Position numbers and translations under genes: made by a program
The notes under the pieces: model-generated
Database searches by the model: none
What the model was told of the DNA's origin: nothing
What the model saw: the letters and a program-made list of their open reading frames with translations, nothing else
In this document: positions 43,549 through 55,279 of the stretch, piece after piece
Layout of the letters: each line of letters opens with the position of its first letter
How positions within the stretch are numbered: the stretch's first letter is position 1
Origin: Rhododendron vialii
Lineage: Eukaryota; Streptophyta; Magnoliopsida; Ericales; Ericaceae
Direction: 5' to 3'
Assembly (NCBI RefSeq): GCF_030253575.1
Contig: NC_080567.1
Location: 37,353,501-37,417,500, forward strand
Length of the DNA: 64,000 nt

Positions 43549-46500
43549 AACTGGTCGAAAAACAAATTATTTTGGGAAAATCTGTAAATTACACCTAATT
43601 TAAACGGGATCGAAATCTATTGTATGTCGAGAAGAGAGGGTATTCAAAGTCTCGAAAGATGGTTTGATCGAAACTTAATAATAATATATTTTGGTTTATG
43701 AAAAGTTGGTCGAAATTAGACCAATTCAAAGATCGTCAGAACCACTAAGGCTAAAACAAGTTTTCGCACACTCCCAGTCATTCTAATTTCTATTTAGTAC
43801 TCCCATTCCTAGTTCTAAGGTATTCGCTTATTTTTCTTAAGAGTTCTACTGAGTTCATTGGGTTTTTCGCATTTCATCAAAGCATACAAAAACTGCTTAA
43901 TGATCGGGATTCACTTAAAACGCGCATATGCCCAAGACATGGCTTTTATATTTACAAAGCCAAATTTTGGTTTCCATACCCCAACAATAGCCCTTGACCA
44001 CTACAACCAATTATAAGACATGTTACTCATAAAGGTTTACGAAAGAAAGTTCAGAAATTGTTCACTTCAAATTCTAGGTCTATAATTCTCGATCTCAAAA
44101 TGGAGCTTCTTACTACCCGGCCTGCTTTTCATAAACTCAACTTTACTACTATTTATAAGGTGTGATTACACATAATCTTTTAGTTCTTTGAAAATTCTTT
44201 TTACTCATATATAATAGGTCTTTTTTAGATTTAAAATGAAAGAGATGCGAGCATTTTACCGAATTAATTTATTTTTTGGTACGTTGAGGGTAAATTCGTC
44301 ATATCTTTTGATGCAAATATAATCATTGAACCAAACTACTTGGGTTAGAATCTAGACTCAACAAGCTTCTTAACGGTATAAACATTGCGAAAAACGGAGT
44401 TCCAGAGCGCCCGATACAAACCCGCGATGTTTAACTACAATTTTAATGCGCCCTAGGCGCATGTGTATGTGCCCCAGTAGCACTAAATTGCACCTGGGCG
44501 CTTCCCCGAAATTTCAGAAATTGAGCAAAACTTTGGGTTCTCGCCATAGACACTCTCGAACTCCGATTTGCGCATGGTTTGAACAGTTGAAAAGCTTGTC
44601 TAGCATACTTTCTATCAATTTAATTTGGCTCCAAACTTATTTATGCATCAAAAGATACGACAATTTTACTCTTAATCGGTCGAAAAACAAATAATTATGG
44701 GAAATTTGTAAATTACACCTAATTTAAACCGGATCGAAATCTAATGTATGCCGAGAAGAGAGGGTATTCAAAGTCCTGAAACATGGTTGGATCAAAACTT
44801 AAAAATAATATATTTATGTTTATGAAAAGTTGGTCGAAATCCGACCAATTCAAGGATTGTCAAAGCCACAAAGGCTAAAACACGTTTCCGTGCCTTCCCA
44901 CTCATTCTATTTTCTATTCGGTGCTCCCAGACCTAGTTCTAAGTTATTCGCTTATTTTTCTTAACAGTTCTAGTGAATTCATTGGGTTTTTTGCCCTTCA
45001 TCAAAGCAGACAAAAACAACTTAATGATTGGGATTCACCTAAAACGTATGCCCAAGACAAGGTTTTTATATTTACAAAGCCAAATTTTCGTTTCAATAGC
45101 CCTTGACGACTACAACCAATTATAGGACATGTTACTGATAAAGGTTTACGAAAGAAAACTCAGAAATATTGGTTCACTTCAAATTCTAGGTGTAATATTC
45201 TCGATCTCAAAATGGAGCTTCTTACTACCCGCTTTTCATAAACTCAACTTTACTACTATTTATAAGGTGTGATTACACAATCTTTTAGTTTTTTGAAAAT
45301 CCTCTCTTCTCATGTATAATAGGTCTTTATTAGATTTAAAATGAACGAGATGCGAGCGTTTTACTGAATTAATAAATTTTTTGGCACGTAAATTCGTTAT
45401 ATCTTTTGATGCAAATATAATCATTGATCCAAACTACTTGGGTTAGAATCTAGACTCAACAAGCTTTTTTACGGTACAAACCTTGCGAAAAACGGAGTTC
45501 CGGGGCGCCCTATACAAACCCGCGAAGTTTGACTATAGTTCTAATGCGCCCTAGGCGCATGTGTAAGCGCCCCTGTAGCACTAAATTACTCCTGAGCGCA
45601 TCCTCGAAATTTCAAAAATTGACCAAACTTTGAGGTCTTGCCATAGACACTCTCGAACTCCGATTTGCACATGGTTTGAACCGTAGAAAAGCTTGCCTAG
45701 CATACTTTCTATCAATTTTATTTGGCTCCAAACTTATTTATAAATTAAAAGATATGAAAATTTTACCTTCAACTGGTCAAAAAAAAAATTATTTTGGAAA
45801 AATCTGTAAATTACACCTAATTTAAACCGGATCGAAATATATTGTATTTCGAGAAGAGAGGGTATTCAAAGTCCCGAAAGATGGTTTGATCGAAACTTAA
45901 AAATAATATAATTTGGTTTATGAAAAGTTGGTCGAAATTAGACCAATTCAAAGATCGTCAGAACCACTAAGGCTAAAACAAGTTTTCGCACACTCCCACT
46001 CATTCTAATTTCTATTCAGTACTCCCATTCCTAGTTCTAAGGTATTCGCTAGTTTTTCTTAAGAGTTCTAGTGAGTTCATTGGGTTTTTCGCACTTCATC
46101 TTTTTGCTTAATGATCGGGATTCACTTAAAATGTATGCCCAAGACATGGCTTTTATATTTACAAAGCCAAATTTTGGTTTCCATACCCCAACAATAGCCC
46201 TTGACCACTACAACCAATTATAAGACATGTTACTCATAAAGGTTTACGAAAGAAAATTCAGAAATGGTTCACTTCAAATTCTAGGTGTAATATTCTCGAT
46301 CTCAAAATGGAGCTTCTTACTACCCGCGTTTCATAAACTCAACTTTACTACTATTTATAAGGTGTGATTACACACAATCTTTTAGTTCTTTGAAAATCGT
46401 TTTTACTCATATATAATAGGCCTTTATTGGATTTAAAATGAAAGAGATGCGAGCATTTTACAGAATTAATTTATTTTTTGGCACGTTGAGGGTAAATTCG

Positions 46501-46878
46501 TCATATCTTTTGATGCAAATATAATCATTGATCAAAACTACTTGGGTTAGAATCTAGACTCAACAAGCTTTTTTATGGTACAAACCTTGCGAAAAACGGA
46601 GTTCCGGGGCGCCCTATACACACCCACGAAGTTTGACTACAGTTCTAATGCGCCCTAGGCGCATCTGTAAGCGCCCCTGTGGCACTAAATTGCGCCCGAG
46701 CGCATCCTCAAAATTTCAAAAATTTACCAAACTTTGGGGTCTTGCCACAGACACTCTCGAACTCCGATTTGCACATGGTTGGAACCGTAGAAAAGCTTGC
46801 CTAGCATACTTTCTATCAATTTAATTTGGCTCCAAACTTATTTATACATTAAAAGATATGGCAATTTTACCCTCAACT
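43549..46878 (+). repeat. Tandem array of ~1.1-kb units, middle block
   Basis: Landmarks at 43642, 44766 and 45864 (spacing 1,124 and 1,098). The structure is as in the left block, including the palindrome and GCGCC-rich centre. One unit lacks part of the CACGTTGAGGG arm start (near 45388), and one has TTTTTGCTTAATG in place of AAAGCACACAAAAACTGC (46100). The block ends at CCCTCAACT, where the Gypsy element begins. Confidence 0.9.
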
Positions 46879-47565
46879 TGTCACGCCCTCGATTTTCAAC
46901 ATAATAAAGTAATACATTTCAATAAAAGAGAAACCTCGCATATCATATACGTTACCCAAATGAGTTTCCCACCTGTTTAATTTACAAACAAGTCCTTAAG
47001 TTTAGATAATTACAACTTTAGTCAAAAGAAAATTCAGTAATAATTAGTTACAAAACCACCTTTAACAAAATGAGATCTTCACAAAGATGACGAAATAACC
47101 AGTGAAGTCAGCTTCCAAAAGTCTTTTACTGTCAAGCACACAATGCATGCAATAATTTGCCCGGCATCAGAACCTGAAAAGAAAGATTTGGTTGAGCTAC
47201 ACTAGCCCAGTAGAAAATTCTAAACTCAAGCTATATGTAATTTGAATGAACCATGCACCGAGAATGGATGAGTACTGACAGATACTCCTATACCACAAAT
47301 GACTACCAACAAGCTGCGTATTATCGCCTAAGAGTCCTAGACTTCAGATCAATGTCACTATCCGTTTACTTCTTTAACTAGTTACGTTATTAAACTCACG
47401 TCATCCCACATTTGTCTATAATCAAATCAAAATATCTTATTATTCTTCGTATGGTAGTACAATCTTTCTCGTGTCCACATTGATCTTCATTAAATCCCTT
47501 AATTGCAACACCTTTCTTTTCCTTTAATCCGGTATTTCCCATCAAATAATCACTAGGGTCACCTC

Positions 47566-47780
47566 GGGTCTAGTTCCCTCGAGCGCAGGGTCACCCCGAG
47601 TCTTTTCCCTCAATAACAATAATCAGGTGGGGTCACCTTGGGTCTAGTTCCCTCGAGCGCAGGGTCACCCCAAGTCTTTTCCTCCAATAATATGAATCAG
47701 TTGGGTCACCTCGGGTCTAGTTCCCTCGAGCGCAGGGTCACCCCGAGTCTTTTCCCTCAATAACGACCACTTGGGTCACC
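47566..47780. repeat. GGGTCACC-type ~64-73 bp repeat within the LTR
   Basis: GGGTCACCTCGGGTCTAG, TTCCCTCGAGCGCAGGGTCA and CCCCGAGTCTTTTCC recur with starts at 47566, 47630 and 47703. A fourth truncated unit lies at 47773. The same block is at 53360-53574 in the other LTR. Confidence 0.85.
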
Positions 47781-48496
47781 TTTCACACTTTTCACAATCG
47801 ACATCATTTCATAATCAATTTCATCATCCCTTTAACGGTTATACCACTGAATTTTAATTAGTCATTATGTGACTCCACAAATATACATGTTCATGCCTCC
47901 TCTTTTGTTTACATACCCGCATCTTACATGACGTACTAAGCCCATACATAAATTCCTACAATACTCTGTCCATTAGTTATTCACTTTCATTCCGCTTCCC
48001 ATTTCACAAACATCCATTCATTCAATTAAATCCAAAGACCATTTAATCAATCGCATGGTATTATAAGACCAACAATCTACCATATCGCATATACTCAAAT
48101 ACACACGTCCTCACCGTACCCCTAAGTACACCCCCGTACCTTCGCATACCACATATCAACCCACGACTAGACTCTACGATGCCCGATTATCTAGTTTCTA
48201 TACTCGGAGTCTGTAAAAGCATGCACTGTGGGAATCTAAGAATCTTACGAGTTAAGAGAGAAAACGCATTGCAAAACTACTCATCAAATCCCTAGACATG
48301 TTCACTCTAGTCCATTGAATGCCACTCTAAGTGAGGAACGAGTAATACTCACCAAAACACTTGGAATGATGCGTAAACAAACTCATAAGAGTCAAAGAAA
48401 AGCTTCGACATACGAGTTGAAGGATATAGGGAAGCAGCTGAAAGATACTGCAGCAGCTCAAATAAGCAGGTGAAAGCAGGTGAAACTTCTAGTCTC

Positions 48497-48891
48497 CTAC
48501 CGGTAGGCAAGCAAGTCCTACCGGTAGAACTTGAAAACAGAAAGGCTAACATTCCGGTAAAACCTAGACCTACCGGTAGGTGAACAAGTCCTACCGGTAG
48601 AAACTCCAATTCACGTAACCTACCGGTAGGCAAGCAAGTCCTACCGGTAGAACTTGGGAACAGAAAGGCCAACGTTCAAATTTGTGCTTGACCTACCGGT
48701 AGGTAAGGAATCCCTACCGGTAGAAGTTCGATACGTTGAGCAGCTTTTGAGCTGCTGCTGTACGTTTGAGCTGGTTACGAAGGAATTTCTCAATCGTTCT
48801 ACCGGTAGGTGAAGAGTTCCTACCGGTAGGGAATCGATTTTCTGGTAAAGTAACAACGTTCTACCGGTAGAAGGGACGGGCCTACCGGTAG
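48497..48891. repeat. Six pairs of palindrome CTACCGGTAG, each pair 21 bp apart
   Basis: Copies start at 48497/48518, 48570/48591, 48620/48641, 48693/48714, 48799/48820 and 48861/48882. Every pair is separated by exactly 11 bases. Because the motif is its own complement, each pair can form a 10-bp stem with an 11-base loop. The loops vary (GCAAGCAAGTC twice, GTGAACAAGTC, GTAAGGAATCC, GTGAAGAGTTC, AAGGGACGGGC). ATTCCGGTAAAACC near 48551 looks like a decayed copy. Confidence 0.95.
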
Positions 48892-49485
48892 GAAACCAGG
48901 AAAAACAGACAATTCTGACAGCAACTACGAATTTTCAATCCAAACTCAAACACAACATTACAAGCACGATTTATGCACTAAATCACTCATAAAACATATA
49001 AAGAGAGGTAGAATTCCCTACCTCAAGTGATTCGATCGAAACCCAAGCGATTGATCAAGCCCTAGACTCCGAAAACTTCAAAATCAACCGAATCTCCTCC
49101 TCCGAGCGAAACCCACGAAATTTCAAGCTCAACAACGTGAATGGATGAAGGTTTGGAGGTTATTTACCATGGGTTTTGAGTCCGGGTTGGAGAGGGAAAA
49201 AGAGAGTGTGTGTGTCGAGAGAGAGGGAGAGCCGAGAGAGAGACAGCCGAGAGAAAGAAGAAGAAAAAAAAAAAATGAAAAGGGGAAAGATGTTCCCTGG
49301 GAATAATAGAGGTGAGGGAAATAATCCCATGCCCTCACACCACACACTCACACATGCAACTCTCATCTATTTACCTTTATATCCTTCCACAAATACGCCA
49401 TTCCATATATCCACACCGTTTATCTCGACAAGCCGTACAATTATATAAAAAAAAAAAATATAGGCCTAAAATACGGGTCTTTACA

Positions 49486-49498
49486 CCCTACCCTCCTT
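49486..49498 (-). other. Polypurine tract of the Gypsy element
   Basis: Minus strand AAGGAGGGTAGGG lies directly against the 3' LTR start TGTAAAG. This is the plus-strand primer site for reverse transcription. Confidence 0.8.
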
Positions 49499-49629
49499 AA
49501 AGAAATTTCGTCCTCGAAATTAGATAAGGCAAGCCTAATCATGCCAAGCATCACATCAACATACTCCAACTGTAACACTATCCATTATACAACAATTCAA
49601 TAACCATCGAAGTCTACGTCTAGATTCAT

Positions 49630-49943
49630 ATCAAGCAGACCACAACAAACACACGTATATCTTTCGAACTTCGTACCCCCATTTCCACGTAACCATGCAC
49701 TAACAACATCAGCTTACCTTTCAACAATGGACTACGCGAGTCTAAGGTACGCATCGGTTTCTCATCATAGGACACTTGAACTTCTAATTCAATTTCGGAC
49801 CTTTCTAACACATGCAATGGATTTATTTCATACCTCCTCAATCTCCGTATACAGAATGCGTCATATATTTTGAAAAAGTTAGGCGGCAACGTCAAACGGT
49901 TCACAGTTTCTAAACTTTTCTTTATTATACAAATCCTATACAC
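49630..49943 (-). pseudogene. Integrase C-terminal remnant of Gypsy pol
   Basis: The minus-strand frame contains NRLTLPPNFFKIYDAFCIRR, then LRRYEINPLHVLERSEIELE and QVSYDEKPMRTLDSR. This is the degenerate end of a plant Gypsy polyprotein (consensus form LALPP-LSKIH-VFHVSMLRKY...HVL). No start, no catalytic DDE core and no RT precede it. Confidence 0.7.
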
Positions 49944-49949
49944 AATTAT

Positions 49950-51868
49950 CTATCTCACTATAGAGATCTTACCTCCTAAGTATAACCGGATAATCCAATT
50001 GACTTCCCGAGACTTCCATCTAGAATGGGCGGTGATCAAGCGCCTCTTCCAAGTGGATTTCACCGGTTGTCGCCTGGGTATCCCAAAACATGCACATAGT
50101 GTCCGACACTTAAACTATCTTTCTTACGGTGAACGCTTCCTTTCTGCCCAAAACGAGACAAACCCCAACGCAACTATGCTTTACGAAGTTCATGATTTCC
50201 CTTCTTCAAATAACATTGGGTGACGTTGACAGTCAACACAATCCTTTGGTCGGCCCTCCGCAGTTAGCAATCTTTGACGATCTTTACCTTTCTCTTTTCG
50301 GTCATTCTCCCTCGAGCTTCCAAATATCGTTGGCGAATCGAATTAATTGTTTTAGCGGGTCCATAACACAAGCCAGTTCTTCTAAAAGTCGCACAAAATT
50401 TTCATTCTAGGTTGGGTGATTCTATATCATGAGAAGGATTCGATTTGTCATCTCAAACGAAACGAATAAGCTACAAAACTCAAGTAGTGTCAATCAAGAA
50501 TTGGAAGAATGGTAACGAGGCATCCGAAATTCAAAGAACACGTGGAATCTTCAGGACGGTTTGGCAACAATTCAAAATACCTTTTTATGACAACCCAAGA
50601 AATTTGAAATGACTGATCATAACTTTCTTATTGCTTTTCGAGTCAACAGAGTCAGTGAATAACCTTTAGCAACTGAACGATGTCGATATTAAGGATAAAT
50701 ACAAGAAGTGAAACAAATCTCTAGTAAGTTAACTGATACAAGATCAAAAATTTGTCCAATACCGGGAAGGGTAAGACCTTCCAACAAGTTAAGGCTGAGT
50801 GTTACAGAATGAGTCATGTGCCTCCAAAGTCAAGGAACCACGACAGAGTAAAATAACACTTAAAGTAATTTCCACAATTGAATTTGTATTGAACGGTGTC
50901 AATGAATAGACATCAATAGGTATGTCACCACAAGATTGACTCCAACCATGGAAATTCGAACCAACCGAATAGGCAAGGGCAAACAAATAGATACAAAGCG
51001 GATGTGAGTTCAAATCATATGACTTCTTAGTCATGGGACCAAAATGGATGATGGCCTAAGCAGGCAATAATGGGAACAAGGTCTAAATTTTGATAATGCT
51101 AACAAATTTGTATTTCATACGGTACATAGCCAAAGGTTGGGTTCAATAGATTGATGTTGCAAATTAAATACTTATATGGAATAACGGTTACAAGCAAACG
51201 ACGAAAATGGTAATTGCATCAAGGAAATCCAAACTGACCAATGAAAATTTATCTCAAGCAGGGTAATGTCAAAATAAGACCTTGAATAGGGAACGAGGAA
51301 CATTTGTCAAATTTGATAGCAACAGTGTCATAAGATACTTCGCTACAAGAATTTAAATATGCCCAAGAAAAGCTAGGAAGGGATCGCATGATAATTGACT
51401 CAAATACTAAGAATTATAACAGGTCATCTACACGCTGGACTACACGGAAGAATAAATTACGATACAATTCTAACAATATTCAGCTTGGCCAATGAAAGAT
51501 GGTAATAAAAGAAACAACTCTTCTAAAATCACATTTGAGATGTCACCACTCATTATGGATACGAACAATCCCTGTCCAAATCAAACCAAATCTCGATATA
51601 AGCAATTTAAAGAGGTCAAGGACAACACTTCAATATGGAATGATTAACCTCTAATCTCGGCAAATATGATCTATCGAGATTTCTCAACACGCGTGGACCA
51701 AGATTTCTTATTTCTATCCCAAACATGGATAAGAATAGGATTCTCAATGAGTGAAATGCTTCCAAATCAAAAGTATTGTAGAGAACGAGTAGAACAACTA
51801 GGAATAAATGATACCTCAAACAAGTGACGCTTCTAAGAGTTAGAGAATAGGGGGGGGGGGGTGGTAGT
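49950..51868 (-). other. Gypsy interior, non-coding
   Basis: No long frame and no RT, RNase H or protease motif on either strand. The stretch 49950-50350 may be very decayed pol. A run of about 12 G's lies at 51851-51862. Confidence 0.6.
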
Positions 51869-52428
51869 TTAGCGGCGGAACTGCATCTGTTGTTGTTTCG
51901 ACGTATGTGTTTCCTGCTGCATTGAGCTCGACTCACCATGTACTCCCAATCCCCGAGGACAATTCCTTGCCATGTGGCCACGTTCATCGCAAGTATAACA
52001 AGATCCCCCACGCCGTGGACATTGAGAACGAATATGGCCAAACTGACGACATCGATAACACATAGTCTGACACTTGAGAAGAGCTCTTGGAGTCCCGATA
52101 TAAAGAGGTGGCTTAAAGCCCTGCTGGTCCTGAGTAAAGTGATTTGATACTCTAGGTTTCTTCCTTTTTGAACCCTCAACACTCTCTGAAGATGATCTGG
52201 TGCTAACGACTCGATGCCTAGTTTCTCCCACATTCACACCACCTTGCGCACCTTCCAGAATGTCAACACTCTTCGCACACTCAACGATCTCAGGAAACAT
52301 CGCTTCATCCCTGGTACATTGGCTCGCTTCATTCTCCCCGTTGCACTACAGCCCTGGTGCTCACGATCCCCGGTCTCACCACACCTATCTCCACGTCTCG
52401 AAGACATCCTACTATGGAAGCATAACAA
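51869..52428 (-). pseudogene. Gag remnant with two CCHC zinc knuckles
   Basis: An ATG at 52426-52428 begins MSSRRGDRCGETGDREHQG, a Gypsy gag-like N-terminus. The frame then shifts into MFPEIVECAKSVDILEGAQG (ATG at 52298-52300) and runs on to CYRCRQFGHIRSQC and CYTCDERGHMARNC, both CX2CX4HX4C nucleic-acid-binding knuckles, ending at 51869. The central retrotransposon gag domain (usually about 150-300 residues) is absent. It may bind RNA but is unlikely to form particles alone. Confidence 0.75.
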
Positions 52429-52657
52429 ATGAAATCATCAACATTAGCCACCTAATTATGTGCTACAACTCTCCAACCTTTCCAACCGAAGTCAACAACT
52501 TTGCGCCACTCTATTGTGATATATATATATATGCAATGTCACATCGACATACCGACTCTTCATGCAAGCACACATGTGATTTTGTAAAAAGATGCAGCAA
52601 TGTTTGAACCCATGAGACTAAAAGTCTCCCCACGGTCTCGAGGTATTCTAAACTTAT

Positions 52658-52669
52658 GCTCTGATACCA
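52658..52669 (-). other. Primer-binding site, initiator tRNA-Met
   Basis: Minus strand TGGTATCAGAGC, complementary to the 3' end of plant initiator tRNA-Met, starts three bases after the 5' LTR. This fixes the element's orientation. Confidence 0.9.
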
Positions 52670-52672
52670 AGT

Positions 52673-55279
52673 TGTCACGCCCTCGATTTTCAACATAATA
52701 AAGTAATACATTTCAATAAAAGAGAAACCTCGCATATCATATACGTTACCCAAATGAGTTTCCCACCTGTTTAATTTACAAACAAGTCCTTAAGTTTAGA
52801 TAATTACAACTTTAGTCAAAAGAAAATTCAGTAATAATTAGTTACAAAACCACCTTTAACAAAATGAGATCTTCACAAAGATGACGAAATAACCAGTGAA
52901 GTCAGCTTCCAAAAGTCTTTTACTGTCAAGCACACAATGCATGCAATAATTTGCCCGGCATCAGAACCTGAAAAGAAAGATTTGGTTGAGCTACACTAGC
53001 CCAGTAGAAAATTCTAAACTCAAGCTATATGTAATTTGAATGAACCATGCACCGAGAATGGATGAGTACTGACAGATACTCCTATACCACAAATGACTAC
53101 CAACAAGCTGCGTATTATCGCCTAAGAGTCCTAGACTTCAGATCAATGTCACTATCCGTTTACTTCTTTAACTAGTTACGTTATTAAACTCACGTCATCC
53201 CACATTTGTCTATAATCAAATCAAAATATCTTATTATTCTTCGTATGGTAGTACAATCTTTCTCGTGTCCACATTGATCTTCATTAAATCCCTTAATTGC
53301 AACACCTTTCTTTTCCTTTAATCCGGTATTTCCCATCAAATAATCACTAGGGTCACCTCGGGTCTAGTTCCCTCGAGCGCAGGGTCACCCCGAGTCTTTT
53401 CCCTCAATAACAATAATCAGGTGGGGTCACCTTGGGTCTAGTTCCCTCGAGCGCAGGGTCACCCCAAGTCTTTTCCTCCAATAATATGAATCAGTTGGGT
53501 CACCTCGGGTCTAGTTCCCTCGAGCGCAGGGTCACCCCGAGTCTTTTCCCTCAATAACGACCACTTGGGTCACCTTTCACACTTTTCACAATCGACATCA
53601 TTTCATAATCAATTTCATCATCCCTTTAACGGTTATACCACTGAATTTTAATTAGTCATTATGTGACTCCACAAATATACATGTTCATGCCTCCTCTTTT
53701 GTTTACATACCCGCATCTTACATGACGTACTAAGCCCATACATAAATTCCTACAATACTCTGTCCATTAGTTATTCACTTTCATTCCGCTTCCCATTTCA
53801 CAAACATCCATTCATTCAATTAAATCCAAAGACCATTTAATCAATCGCATGGTATTATAAGACCAACAATCTACCATATCGCATATACTCAAATACACAC
53901 GTCCTCACCGTACCCCTAAGTACACCCCCGTACCTTCGCATACCACATATCAACCCACGACTAGACTCTACGATGCCCGATTATCTAGTTTCTATACTCG
54001 GAGTCTGTAAAAGCATGCACTGTGGGAATCTAAGAATCTTACGAGTTAAGAGAGAAAACGGATTGCAAAACTACTCATCAAATCCCTAGACATGTTCACT
54101 CTAGTCCATTGAATGCCACTCTAAGTGAGGAACGAGTAATACTCACCAAAACACTTGGAATGATGCGTAAACAAACTCATAAGAGTCAAAGAAAAGCTTC
54201 GACATACGAGTTGAAGGATATAGGGAAGCAGCTGAAAGATACTGCAGCAGCTCAAATAAGCAGGTGAAAGCAGGTGAAACTTCTAGTCTCCTACCGGTAG
54301 GCAAGCAAGTCCTACCGGTAGAACTTGAAAACAGAAAGGCTAACATTCCGGTAAAACCTAGACCTACCGGTAGGTGAACAAGTCCTACCGGTAGAAACTC
54401 CAATTCACGTAACCTACCGGTAGGCAAGCAAGTCCTACCGGTAGAACTTGGGAACAGAAAGGCCAACGTTCAAATTTGTGCTTGACCTACCGGTAGGTAA
54501 GGAATCCCTACCGGTAGAAGTTCGATACGTTGAGCAGCTTTTGAGCTGCTGCTGTACGTTTGAGCTGGTTACGAAGGAATTTCTCAATCGTTCTACCGGT
54601 AGGTGAAGAGTTCCTACCGGTAGGGAATCGATTTTCTGGTAAAGTAACAACGTTCTACCGGTAGAAGGGACGGGCCTACCGGTAGGAAACCAGGAAAAAC
54701 AGACAATTCTGACAGCAACTACGAATTTTCAATCCAAACTCAAACACAACATTACAAGCACGATTTATGCACTAAATCACTCATAAAACATATAAAGAGA
54801 GGTAGAATTCCCTACCTCAAGTGATTCGATCGAAACCCAAGCGATTGATCAAGCCCTAGACTCCGAAAACTTCAAAATCAACCGAATCTCCTCCTCCGAG
54901 CGAAACCCACGAAATTTCAAGCTCAACAACGTGAATGGATGAAGGTTTGGAGGTTATTTACCATGGGTTTTGAGTCCGGGTTGGAGAGGGAAAAAGAGAG
55001 TGTGTGTGTCGAGAGAGAGGGAGAGCCGAGAGAGAGACAGCCGAGAGAAAGAAGAAGAAAAAAAAAAAATGAAAAGGGGAAAGATGTTCCCTGGGAATAA
55101 TAGAGGTGAGGGAAATAATCCCATGCCCTCACACCACACACTCACACATGCAACTCTCATCTATTTACCTTTATATCCTTCCACAAATACGCCATTCCAT
55201 ATATCCACACCGTTTATCTCGACAAGCCGTACAATTATATAAAAAAAAAAAATATAGGCCTAAAATACGGGTCTTTACA
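52673..55279 (-). repeat. 5' LTR (minus orientation) of the Gypsy element
   Basis: Same length as the other LTR, at an offset of 5,794 bp. A TATAAAG box on the minus strand (55169-55175) lies about 105 bases inside the LTR start. If it is used, most of this LTR, including the palindrome pairs, is transcribed as leader. Confidence 0.9.
54291..54685. repeat. CTACCGGTAG pairs in the second LTR
   Basis: The same twelve copies at a constant +5,794 offset, unchanged. Confidence 0.95.

Larger units (their letters stand above)
46879..49485 (-). repeat. 3' LTR (minus orientation) of the Gypsy element
   Basis: On the plus strand it starts TGTCACGCCCTCG and ends GGGTCTTTACA, so on the element's strand it reads TGTAAAGACC...GGGCGTGACA. 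It contains the CTACCGGTAG pairs (48497-48891) and a three-to-four-fold GGGTCACC repeat (47566-47780). Confidence 0.9.
46879..55279 (-). mobile_element. Non-autonomous Ty3/Gypsy-type LTR retrotransposon, recent insertion
   Basis: Two 2,607-bp LTRs (46879-49485 and 52673-55279) flank a 3,187-bp interior, and CAACT flanks the whole element (46874-46878 and 55280-55284). Minus orientation follows from the primer-binding site and polypurine tract. The interior encodes only a gag-like frame with two CCHC knuckles and an integrase-tail remnant. I find no RT, protease or RNase H. I saw one LTR difference (C at 48267, G at 54061), so the insertion is young although the element cannot have mobilised itself. 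It must have used proteins of a related autonomous Gypsy. Confidence 0.9.

Noticed and set aside
48349-48856. Minus ORFs with repeated PTGR/PVG motifs, which might suggest a repeat protein
   Set aside because: The repetition comes from the CTACCGGTAG palindromes in LTR DNA. The ORFs change frame between palindromes, and they occur identically in the other LTR.
48497-48891. Regular palindromes considered as a CRISPR-like array
   Set aside because: The repeats are only 10 bp, occur as pairs with alternating short and long gaps, and lie in a plant LTR. No cas genes or eukaryotic counterpart exist.
49176-49448. 90-codon Arg/Glu-rich ORF near the LTR end
   Set aside because: It falls in a purine-rich LTR stretch and is duplicated with the LTR. 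No protein signature.
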